From: Zoogloeaceae bacterium | GTDB taxonomy: Bacteria > Pseudomonadota > Gammaproteobacteria > Burkholderiales > Rhodocyclaceae | DNA: 5,991 nucleotides | Assembly: GCA_031290535.1 (NCBI GenBank) | Contig: JAITNI010000344.1 | Location: 1 to 5,991, forward strand | Direction: 5' to 3' | Shown: positions 1-5,109 of the stretch, piece by piece | How the letters are laid out: every line of letters begins with the position of its first letter | How positions within the stretch are numbered: the first letter of the stretch is position 1 | Program-made: the position numbers and the translations under genes | The notes under the pieces: generated by a model | Databases searched by the model: none | Told to the model about the DNA's origin: nothing | The model's input: only the letters and a program-made list of their open reading frames with translations

Positions 1-656
1 CAATCCCGCAACCGCTTAACCAGCGTTTGCCGATGTCGCGCCAGTTTGAAAAAACGGGGGAGGTGGTCGGACTGGCTCTTCGTGCAACCGAAGCCGTGGG
101 GAGCTTCGCGCAGGTCGGCGTCCAGATAGTCGATGAGATACAGCAGATGGGCGCGGTTGTATGCCCAGAGCACCTTGCCGCCCAGTTCTGTCTGGTAATA
201 GAGTTCCAGCCCAAAATAGGGGTCGCGTCCGCTGGATTGCTGTTCGCGGGAATCGGGGTGTTTGCGTTTGTGCGGCGGGTAGCGATACACGGAACGATAA
301 TCTTCCTCCGGGTCAATGGCGCTCGGCTGCACGGGGGCGGTTTGCGCGGTCTGGCAGTGCGGACAGGCGACGCGCAGGGTCTTCAGGCGTTTTTGCACCG
401 GGTCGGTAATCTCGATGCGAAAACGCCGCTCGCAGTGAATGCAGATTTCATCCACCTTACGCAGCATTTGCCTTACGTATTCTTCCCGCCTGCCGCAGTG
501 CAGACACTGAAAATCCCCACCCTGTATCACGCCCCGCTTCTGGCAATGCGGACAGCGCACGTCAATGTCAGGTGTTTCTGTCCGATACCGAAAGTGGTAA
601 TCGTGATAGGAATAATGCAAATCCCGATGCCGTTTGGGCGTTTTGTCCTGTTTCAC
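1..656 (-). CDS. Double zinc-ribbon protein of unknown function (3' end beyond the window)
   Basis: I do not recognise this protein. I read 218 residues before the window edge, with no stop. The start is GTG at 656, chosen because an AGGAG lies 5 nt upstream and the GTG shares the GTGA with the stop of the FUSC gene; no ATG fits near it. The first 30 residues are rich in Tyr, His and Arg. Four CxxC pairs follow: CPHC at 35-38, CLHC at 51-54, CIHC at 72-75 and CPHC at 98-101. They look like two zinc ribbons (C2-C2), the second with a longer insert. A charged, probably disordered linker follows (about 110-145). After it comes a folded-looking segment, about 146-218, with many aromatic residues and a basic end. 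No signal peptide or membrane segment is visible, so it is probably cytosolic. The paired ribbons suggest nucleic-acid or protein binding, but this is inference. The 4-nt overlap implies translational coupling to the membrane protein. Confidence 0.8.
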   Translation of the reverse strand, partial: MKQDKTPKRHRDLHYSYHDYHFRYRTETPDIDVRCPHCQKRGVIQGGDFQCLHCGRREEYVRQMLRKVDEICIHCERRFRIEITDPVQKRLKTLRVACPHCQTAQTAPVQPSAIDPEEDYRSVYRYPPHKRKHPDSREQQSSGRDPYFGLELYYQTELGGKVLWAYNRAHLLYLIDYLDADLREAPHGFGCTKSQSDHLPRFFKLARHRQTLVKRLRD

Positions 657-1777
657 GGGTTCTCCTTTTCTTCTTCCTGCCGCACCGAAATCCCCGCGTC
701 TTTCGGCAACAGCCGCCGCATCCACGAACCCGCGACGGCACGAAAGCGGGGATGGTGCAGGCAGATGCCGCCGACAAGGCCGGTCAGGCAGCCGAGCAGG
801 GTGTCGAAAAAACGCGCTGCGATGAGTTCGTCCACCTGACTGACGTCAAGCGTGGCGGCGTCGGCCAGGAGAATCGTCATCGGCGTAATAAAAATGGCCG
901 CCGCGCCGTAATGGCGCACCACCAGCGTTTCGACAATGAAGGCCAGCAGCATCATGACGAACGAAATGCTCCAGTTGTTGAACGGCAGCATCAGCAGCCC
1001 CCAGGCCAGCAACAGGCCAATGCCCGTGCCGAACACGCGGTGCGCCTGTTTCACCCACACGGCGCGCAGGCTCATGCCCTGAATCACGGCCAGACAGCTC
1101 ACCGGAACCCAGTAGGCTTTTTCGAGTTCGAGCGCCTGCGCGAGCAGGAGGGAGACGCCCACCGCGCCGCCGATGATGACGGAGTCAAATACGACAAAAT
1201 CGAAGCTGGCGGGCGGCAGGGGAAAAATCGCCTGCGCGGGGCGACGGCGCAGCATGAAGAGGCTATAGCCGAACGCCACCATGCAGGCCAGCAGGCATCC
1301 CAAGGTCAGCAGCCCGACCTTGAGCGGGATTTCCAGAATTTCACTCGGCGAGTACGCGCCGATGGCGGCGGCCATGATGAAAAAGAGACTCCCCGGCGGC
1401 CCCAGCCGGTAAAAGCGACAGAGCATCGTCACCACCACGGCGAGAAAGGTGAGAACGAGCACCATCACTGGCGGCAAAAAATGGCTCATCACCCCCAGCG
1501 CGTAACTGGCCGACAGGGCAAAGGCGCAGGCGATCAGGCAAATCATGCGATGATGCAGCGGCGTTTCCGGCAAATACAAAAACACCAGCCCACCCAGGGA
1601 GGAAATCAGCCCGTACTCCATATGCCCAAAATACGCGCCCACCAGAAGCGGCAAACCTACCGACAGGGCGGCCGCAAACGGCATCTGCCAGGGACGGTCG
1701 CTCTTGTTGATGGTGGCAAGCTGGCGGAGTTCGTCACGCAAATGGGAGAGGCGGTTTTTGTGGTTTGGGGGCATCAC
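653..1777 (-). CDS. FUSC-family inner-membrane protein (possible aromatic-acid exporter)
   Basis: The product is a polytopic membrane protein of 373-374 residues that looks like the FUSC family, which includes YccS and the aromatic carboxylic acid exporter AaeB. Hydrophobic segments fall in two groups of about six: near 33-50, 56-70, 78-97, 100-120, 129-143 and 153-176, then near 198-216, 222-236, 248-265, 269-288, 292-307 and 324-341. A basic, Pro-rich loop (177-192) separates the halves. The C-terminus is short, cytosolic and charged. AaeB-type pumps are roughly 650 residues with a large soluble domain between the halves; this one lacks that domain. GTG (1777) and ATG (1774) are adjacent starts; an in-frame TAA lies 12 codons upstream. 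There is no clear Shine-Dalgarno. A weak TCTAAT -10-like box sits at 1810-1815. The gene follows paaK on the same strand after 184 nt and overlaps the zinc-ribbon gene by 4 nt. Family assignment is fairly sure; the substrate is unknown, and aromatic-acid export is inferred only from family and neighbour. Confidence 0.85.
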   Translation of the reverse strand: MMPPNHKNRLSHLRDELRQLATINKSDRPWQMPFAAALSVGLPLLVGAYFGHMEYGLISSLGGLVFLYLPETPLHHRMICLIACAFALSASYALGVMSHFLPPVMVLVLTFLAVVVTMLCRFYRLGPPGSLFFIMAAAIGAYSPSEILEIPLKVGLLTLGCLLACMVAFGYSLFMLRRRPAQAIFPLPPASFDFVVFDSVIIGGAVGVSLLLAQALELEKAYWVPVSCLAVIQGMSLRAVWVKQAHRVFGTGIGLLLAWGLLMLPFNNWSISFVMMLLAFIVETLVVRHYGAAAIFITPMTILLADAATLDVSQVDELIAARFFDTLLGCLTGLVGGICLHHPRFRAVAGSWMRRLLPKDAGISVRQEEEKENP

Positions 1778-1961
1778 GGCAAGGCAAGGGTGGATTGGCG
1801 CAGAGAGAGATTAGAGCATTTTTCGTTCAGGTGAAGGTACGGTCTTGTATGTACAGAAAATTTGAACATTCATGCGAGCGCCCTCCCCTCCTCCCTCCGC
1901 GCAGAAGGAATGGCGGGCGTCTCGCAATGATTTTTTACGGGCGTGGCGATACTCTCTCCTC
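1778..1961. other. paaK-FUSC intergenic region with a purine-rich tract
   Basis: This gap separates the paaK stop from the FUSC start, both read on the minus strand. I see no open frame that looks real and no good hairpin plus U-tract after paaK, so transcription may continue into FUSC. Positions 1881-1898 are an unbroken pyrimidine tract on the plus strand. On the sense (minus) strand it gives G runs of 2, 3, 2, 4 and 3 separated by single A residues, which could form a G-quadruplex. A TCTAAT at 1810-1815 (minus) resembles a -10 box but has no matching -35 box. A TGTACA palindrome lies near 1849-1854. Confidence 0.4.
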
Positions 1962-3272
1962 TCAGGACTTCTTTTCCTTCCTGTGATCCAGTACCCGCAC
2001 CGCTTTACCCATCGAACGCTCCACCGAGCCGGTGGGGTGGATTTTGACTTCGCAGGAGATGCCGATGAAATCCTTGATGTCCTTTTGCGCCTTGGCCGCG
2101 ACGCGGTTCATGTAGTCCTGCCCCTTGGCGTACAGGGGCGGGCTGGCTTCCACGTTGACGCGCAGCGAATCCATGAAGCCGTCGCGGAATACCTCGATCT
2201 GGTAGAAGGGCGACAGGGTTTCCGTCCGCATCAGGATGGCTTCGACCTGCGTCGGGAACACATTGACGCCGCGAATAATCAGCATGTCGTCCGAACGACC
2301 CGTGACGCGGCGCATCCGCACATGGGTGCGCCCGCATTTGCACGGCGTCGGATCCAGCGTGGAAATGTCGCGGGTGCGAAAACGCAGCATCGGGAAGGCT
2401 TCCTTGGTCAGCGAGGTGATGACGATCTCGCCCTGCGCGCCCGGCGGCAAGGGTTCGCCCGTGTCAATATCCACGCATTCGACGAGGAAATGGTCTTCCC
2501 AGAGGTGCAAGCCCTTTTTGCCTTCCAGACACTCAATGCCTACCCCCGGCCCCATGATTTCGGTGAGGCCGTAGATGTCGAGCGCGTCAATGCCCATGCG
2601 CGATTCGAGTTCGTAACGCATTTCCTCGCTCCACGGCTCGGCTCCAAAAATGCCCACCTTGAGCGGCAGCTTGCGAATGTCGATGCCCAGTTTTTCGGCT
2701 TCTTCCGCGATATTGAGCGCGTAGGACGGCGTGCAGCTCAGGGCGGTGGGCGTCAGGTCGTTCAACAGCATCACCTGTTTTTGCGTCTGCCCGCCAGAGA
2801 GGGGAATCACCGTGACGCCCATCGTTTCCGCCGCGCCGTGCAGCCCCAGACCGCCGGTAAACAGGCCATATCCGTAGGCGTTGTGCAGCCGGTCGCCCGG
2901 CGCCAGCCCCGCCGCGCCCAGACAGCGCGCCCCCAGCGCGCCCCAGTTATTCACATCGCGCCGCGTATAGCCGACCACCACGGGCTTGCCGGAAGTGCCG
3001 GAAGACGCCTGCACGCGCAACACCTGATCGAAGGGCACGGCAAACATCCCGAAAGGATAGTTGTCGCGCAACTGGTCTTTTTTGGTAAACGGGAGCAGGC
3101 GGACATCCGCGAGCTTCTGGATGTGATGCGGCTTGACTTCCAGCTCATCCATCGCTTCCCGATAGAATTTCACGCTTTCATAACAGCGCGCCACAGTCGT
3201 CTGCAAACGGAACAGTTGCAGGGCTTCCAGCTCCTCGCGGGGAAGCGTCTCATTGTCGACGTCAAAAATCAT
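1962..3272 (-). CDS. paaK: Phenylacetate-CoA ligase
   Basis: PaaK activates phenylacetate with ATP and CoA to phenylacetyl-CoA, AMP and pyrophosphate, the entry step of aerobic and anaerobic phenylacetate breakdown in the cytosol. The 436-residue length matches the family (about 430-440). Adenylate-forming enzyme motifs are present in order: the Ser/Gly/Thr-rich phosphate loop SSGTSGKP at 90-97, the adenine/aromatic-site motif YGLTE at 234-238, RTRD at 299-302, GRSDDMLIIRGVNVFP at 325-340, and the C-terminal lysine in MGKAVRV (K423). CKCGR at 311-315 is typical of PaaK. ATG at 3272 begins the conserved N-terminus ending in ETLPREELEALQ (residues 8-19); the frame stays open for 70 codons further upstream, but that stretch overlaps ppa and has no family resemblance. 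There is no good Shine-Dalgarno; a 10-bp palindrome (3276-3285) lies just before the start. No other paa genes are in view. Related aryl-acid CoA ligases, for example for indoleacetate, cannot be excluded. Confidence 0.93.
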   Translation of the reverse strand: MIFDVDNETLPREELEALQLFRLQTTVARCYESVKFYREAMDELEVKPHHIQKLADVRLLPFTKKDQLRDNYPFGMFAVPFDQVLRVQASSGTSGKPVVVGYTRRDVNNWGALGARCLGAAGLAPGDRLHNAYGYGLFTGGLGLHGAAETMGVTVIPLSGGQTQKQVMLLNDLTPTALSCTPSYALNIAEEAEKLGIDIRKLPLKVGIFGAEPWSEEMRYELESRMGIDALDIYGLTEIMGPGVGIECLEGKKGLHLWEDHFLVECVDIDTGEPLPPGAQGEIVITSLTKEAFPMLRFRTRDISTLDPTPCKCGRTHVRMRRVTGRSDDMLIIRGVNVFPTQVEAILMRTETLSPFYQIEVFRDGFMDSLRVNVEASPPLYAKGQDYMNRVAAKAQKDIKDFIGISCEVKIHPTGSVERSMGKAVRVLDHRKEKKS

Positions 3273-3275
3273 GGT

Positions 3276-3285
3276 GGGTATACCC
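3276..3285. promoter_or_regulatory. 10-bp perfect palindrome at the paaK start
   Basis: GGGTATACCC is a perfect 10-bp palindrome ending 3 nt before the paaK ATG, where a Shine-Dalgarno would normally be. It lies in the 16 nt between the U-tract of the upstream terminator and the start codon. It may be an operator half-site, an RNA self-pairing element, or chance; one 10-bp palindrome is weak evidence by itself. Confidence 0.25.
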
Positions 3286-3288
3286 GGT

Positions 3289-3369
3289 AAAAAACGCCGC
3301 CCCGAAAAGCGGCAGGCATGGCGACCCGATTCAAGTCCGGCGCAAAAAGCCTGCCGAACCGGGGCGCCG
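3289..3369 (-). terminator. Two-tier intrinsic terminator after ppa
   Basis: Read on the minus strand, a long-range hairpin begins 10 nt after the ppa stop. The outer arm CGCCCCG (3366-3360) pairs with CGGGGCG (3304-3298), and two more pairs extend it past one mismatch. The inner arm CGGCAGGC (3356-3349) pairs with GCCTGCCG (3317-3310). A 3/5-nt internal loop separates the two stems, and the apical loop is 31 nt. Six T residues (3294-3289) follow at once. A smaller alternative hairpin, GCCGC (3313-3309) with GCGGC (3300-3296), also abuts the T-run. Both folds look like terminators for ppa. The U-tract ends 16 nt before the paaK ATG. Confidence 0.75.
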
Positions 3370-3379
3370 AAAATGGTTT

Positions 3380-3928
3380 TCAGGCCGCCGTCTTGCTCTG
3401 GCTGGCCGCAAAGCGTTTGACGGAGGCGAGGATTTCCTGTCTGGCCGCCGCCGCGTCCTTCCAGTCCCTGACCTTGACCCACTTGCCTTTTTCCAGATCC
3501 TTGTAGTGCTCGAAGAAATGCTTGATTTGATCTTTCAGGAGCGAATCGAGGTCGTGAATGTCTTGCAGCTTGTCGTAAATCGGCGTCAGTTTGGAAACCG
3601 GCACGACAACGAGCTTGGTGTCGACGCCCGCTTCATCTTCCATTTCCAGCATCCCGAGCGGACGGCTACGCACCACGACGCCGGGTTGCAGGGGATACGG
3701 CGCGATCAGCAGCACATCAAGCGGATCGCCGTCTTCGGAAAGGGTATGGGGGATAAAGCCATAATCGCAGGGATAGTGCATGGGCGTCGACATGAAGCGA
3801 TCCACCAGCACCGCGCCGGACGCCTTGTCCAGCTCGTACTTGATGCCCGGCGTGTTGGCGGGAATTTCAATGACCACATTAAAATCGTTGGGAATGTCCT
3901 TGCCGATGGACAGGGCGTCGATATTCAT
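3380..3928 (-). CDS. ppa: Inorganic pyrophosphatase (family I)
   Basis: This soluble enzyme hydrolyses pyrophosphate to two phosphates, pulling biosynthetic and adenylation reactions forward. The protein has 182 residues, against about 176 for the E. coli enzyme. The family signature DGDPLDVLL is at 66-74 and supplies metal-binding Asp66, Asp68 and Asp71. Other expected active-site residues are visible: Glu21, Lys30, Glu32, Arg44, Tyr56, Asp98, Asp103, Lys105, Tyr142 and Lys143. The block [17 protein letters not shown] (137-153) is close to the E. coli protein. ATG at 3928 gives the standard N-terminus; the frame is open 24 codons further upstream, but those codons cover the promoter. A GGAG lies 10 nt upstream, slightly far. 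A consensus TATAAT lies about 36 nt before the ATG, so the gene probably has its own promoter, and a strong terminator follows. Its neighbour paaK releases pyrophosphate, but ppa is a general housekeeping gene. Confidence 0.97.
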   Translation of the reverse strand: MNIDALSIGKDIPNDFNVVIEIPANTPGIKYELDKASGAVLVDRFMSTPMHYPCDYGFIPHTLSEDGDPLDVLLIAPYPLQPGVVVRSRPLGMLEMEDEAGVDTKLVVVPVSKLTPIYDKLQDIHDLDSLLKDQIKHFFEHYKDLEKGKWVKVRDWKDAAAARQEILASVKRFAASQSKTAA

Positions 3929-3964
3929 CGAGAAAAATCTCCAAAAAGGATGAGGAAAACGCGC

Positions 3965-3992
3965 ATTATAACTTTTGGCAAGGCAAAGACAG
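3965..3992 (-). promoter_or_regulatory. Probable ppa promoter
   Basis: A perfect TATAAT (-10) lies at 3970-3965 on the minus strand, in the 68-nt gap upstream of ppa. The best -35 candidate is CTGTCT (3992-3987) with a 16-nt spacer, matching TTGACA at only three of six positions. The expected transcript start is near 3958, giving a leader of about 30 nt with a GGAG in it. The -10 box is convincing by sequence and place; the -35 box is weak. Confidence 0.5.
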
Positions 3993-3996
3993 CGTT

Positions 3997-4287
3997 TCAA
4001 ACAGGGTTTTTCACCGCCGCACCCGCCTCACCATCCGCCTCCGGGGCATAGCCGGAAGCCAGCGCCGCGATTTCCGCCTGCAAGGCCGCCTTGACCTGCG
4101 CTTCATCACAGCCCATGAGCACGGCGTCTTCAAGGGCATCCTGAGCGCACTGGCGCAACTCCGCCAGATTTTCCTGCATCACTTTTAATTTTTCGGTGCA
4201 GGCAATCACGCTGCCATCAGGCCGCCGCCAGGGATTCTGGGGCGAGCCATAGGGCGCGTTGGGGGGGGAGGAAGAAGGCACATTCAT
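3997..4287 (-). CDS. Conserved-looking small protein of unknown function
   Basis: I cannot name this 96-residue protein. It has three parts: a Pro/Ser/Asn-rich, probably disordered N-terminus (1-24) with WRRPDG at 21-26; a helical middle (about 31-77) with a heptad-like pattern and the acidic motif [17 protein letters not shown] (49-65); and an Ala/Gly-rich, acidic tail. Cys30, Cys42 and Cys55 are too far apart for an obvious metal site. No signal peptide or membrane segment is seen, so it is probably cytosolic. My impression is that similar small proteins occur in related proteobacteria, but I cannot verify this. ATG at 4287 is the first start in frame and has no Shine-Dalgarno; a start further inside would lose the WRRPDG motif. 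An uninterrupted run of eight C (minus strand, 4268-4261) encodes part of SSPP near residue 8. The gene lies between the fliW terminator and the ppa promoter, so it may be a one-gene unit or may read through into ppa. Confidence 0.7.
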   Translation of the reverse strand: MNVPSSSPPNAPYGSPQNPWRRPDGSVIACTEKLKVMQENLAELRQCAQDALEDAVLMGCDEAQVKAALQAEIAALASGYAPEADGEAGAAVKNPV

Positions 4288-4296
4288 GGAACGTGG

Positions 4297-4302
4297 ATTT
4301 TA
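4297..4302 (-). promoter_or_regulatory. Possible -10 box for the 96-residue protein gene
   Basis: TAAAAT (4302-4297, minus strand) matches the sigma-70 -10 consensus at five of six positions in the gap after the fliW terminator. No good -35 box stands at 15-18 nt. If it is used, transcription would start near 4290, leaving only about three bases before the ATG, which would make the mRNA practically leaderless. That would fit the missing Shine-Dalgarno, but the evidence is thin. Confidence 0.2.
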
Positions 4303-4330
4303 GCGCATTCCCCGACACAAGGTTTTGGGG

Positions 4331-4360
4331 AATAAAACAAAACCCGGCGTCAACCGGGTT
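4331..4360 (-). terminator. Intrinsic terminator after fliW
   Basis: On the minus strand, AACCCGG (4360-4354) pairs perfectly with CCGGGTT (4347-4341) across a 6-nt loop. A T-rich tract broken by a single G and a single A runs to 4331. The hairpin begins 37 nt after the fliW stop. It is a textbook rho-independent terminator and should separate fliW from the genes downstream. The plus strand lacks a comparable T-tract. Confidence 0.85.
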
Positions 4361-4397
4361 CTGCGGGAAGCGATAAAAACGGGGTTGCCGCCCAACA

Positions 4398-4841
4398 TCA
4401 GGCGACGCGGCTCAAATTGGAGAGCACCACATTGGGGCGCACCTTGGTGAGCAGCTTTTGCAGGCCCAGACGGGTTTTGGTGTTGATAATCAGCGGCGCG
4501 CGCAGATTGGCTCCCAGCCCGGCGGTGGCGTTGCCTTCCTGCTTGAAAATGACCAGCACCACGGAAGCGTCGGCGGAATTTTCCAGCTTGATGGCGGCTT
4601 CTTCCGCGTCCGAGAGCGACAGCTCATAGGAAAAGCCAAGCGCGGCGGGGTCGATAATCTGCAAGGCCAGATTGGGGTCATCCAGCGATTGCAGGGTGAA
4701 GCTGACCGGGTCGCCCGCGTCGGGTTCATGGATCAGCATGAAACGCCGACTGTTCTCAAAATTCGCCAGACCGGCCGGGAACTCAATGACCTGATCGGGG
4801 TTCACTTCGACGCTGCCAAACAGAAACGTATTGATTTTCAT
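4398..4841 (-). CDS. fliW: Flagellar assembly factor FliW
   Basis: FliW is a small cytosolic protein that binds flagellin and, when flagellin is exported, is freed to bind the translational repressor CsrA and relieve repression of flagellin mRNA. The 147-residue length is typical. Visible family features are VIEFPAGLANFE (18-29), the LQSLDDPNLAL block (50-60), the strand ASVVLVIFK (92-100) and the NLRAPLIIN block (112-120). ATG at 4841 is set by a perfect AAGGAGG 5 nt upstream; the frame is open 17 codons further upstream but has no support. The C-terminus ends in Val-Ala shortly before an intrinsic terminator. fliW is often near csrA or flagellin genes; here no flagellar gene and no csrA is in view, and the gene appears monocistronic. 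It diverges from the ABC-transporter gene across 268 nt. I see no convincing sigma-28 promoter upstream. Confidence 0.93.
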   Translation of the reverse strand: MKINTFLFGSVEVNPDQVIEFPAGLANFENSRRFMLIHEPDAGDPVSFTLQSLDDPNLALQIIDPAALGFSYELSLSDAEEAAIKLENSADASVVLVIFKQEGNATAGLGANLRAPLIINTKTRLGLQKLLTKVRPNVVLSNLSRVA

Positions 4842-4846
4842 CTTCT

Positions 4847-4853
4847 CCTCCTT
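4847..4853 (-). promoter_or_regulatory. Strong Shine-Dalgarno of fliW
   Basis: AAGGAGG on the minus strand stands 5 nt before the ATG at 4841. It fixes the start and rejects the longer reading that begins at 4892. It contrasts with paaK, FUSC and the 96-residue protein gene, whose Shine-Dalgarno sites are weak or absent. The leader contains two GGA triplets, the core of CsrA-binding sites, but GGA is unavoidable in a strong SD. Confidence 0.8.
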
Positions 4854-4998
4854 GGAATGATTCGGAACGGTGGCAGGATTGCAAGCCCACAAAAGGAATG
4901 CTACTCCATTTCCATCCCAAACTGAATAGCAGCCGGCGCTTTTGCCGTAAAAACGCCCAACACGCGCCCTGCCCTGCCCCGTCCTTCTCTCTCAAAAC

Positions 4999-5036
4999 GT
5001 CATATCCATATAAAAGCTACGTAATATGAATATGAC
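4999..5036. repeat. Near-perfect 13-bp inverted repeat between fliW and the transporter gene
   Basis: GTCATATCCATAT (4999-5011) and ATATGAATATGAC (5024-5036) are inverted copies matching at 12 of 13 positions, separated by 12 nt that include TACGTA (5018-5023). Each arm is itself built of two CATAT-like units. The element is AT-rich in a GC-rich setting and lies about 75 nt before the plus-strand gene and about 160 nt before fliW. It looks like an operator for a dimeric regulator or two spaced dimers, and could also fold as a hairpin in RNA. A TATAAA (5009-5014, plus) lies across the first arm and could be a -10 box, though no good -35 box precedes it. Confidence 0.6.
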
Positions 5037-5053
5037 TTCTAATTCGTTGTCGC

Positions 5054-5102
5054 CCTGAGCAAGCCTGGTTAACCTGAGCGGCGTTTTCATTTCACTCAGG
5101 AG
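5054..5102 (+). promoter_or_regulatory. Leader of the transporter gene: repeated CCTGAGC and Shine-Dalgarno
   Basis: CCTGAGC occurs at 5054-5060 and again at 5073-5079, a 19-nt period, with the palindrome GGTTAACC (5067-5074) between and touching the second copy. The Shine-Dalgarno AGGAG (5098-5102) stands 7 nt before the ATG at 5110 and overlaps CTCAGG (5095-5100), the exact complement of CCTGAG. Either upstream copy could therefore pair with it and mask the ribosome site; the nearer hairpin has 6 bp and a 16-nt loop. The SD is solid; control by pairing is inference. Confidence 0.45.
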
Positions 5103-5109
5103 TAAAGCG

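Noticed and set aside
48..62. Possible frameshift in the zinc-ribbon gene at the A6/G5 runs
   Set aside because: On careful reading the frame continues without a break through HLPRFFKLARHRQ, so there is no frameshift.
27..839. A 270-codon plus-strand frame opposite the zinc-ribbon gene
   Set aside because: The minus-strand frame has an SD, four CxxC motifs and a 4-nt overlap with FUSC; the plus frame crosses into FUSC and has no recognisable features.
572..1834. A 420-codon plus-strand frame opposite the FUSC gene
   Set aside because: Its His/Gln/Arg-rich, low-complexity translation is the mirror of a membrane protein. The FUSC reading has coherent membrane segments.
1872..3290. A 472-codon plus-strand frame opposite paaK
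   Set aside because: It lies antisense to a clear PaaK. Its translation is rich in His, Arg and Gln with no domain pattern, as expected from the complement of GC-rich codons.
3321..3343. ATTCAAGTCC resembling a tRNA T-loop, considered as a tRNA remnant or attachment site
   Set aside because: The flanking bases do not form a 5-bp T-stem, and no anticodon arm or acceptor stem is present. It is the loop of the terminator hairpin.
3273..3482. A 70-codon N-terminal extension of paaK
   Set aside because: It overlaps the ppa 3' end and the terminator, is unlike PaaK proteins, and the family N-terminus begins at the ATG at 3272.
4930..4960. Possible sigma-70 promoter for fliW (TTTACG, 17 nt, TATTCA, minus strand)
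   Set aside because: The spacing is right, but only 4 of 6 and 3 of 6 consensus matches are present, too weak to annotate.
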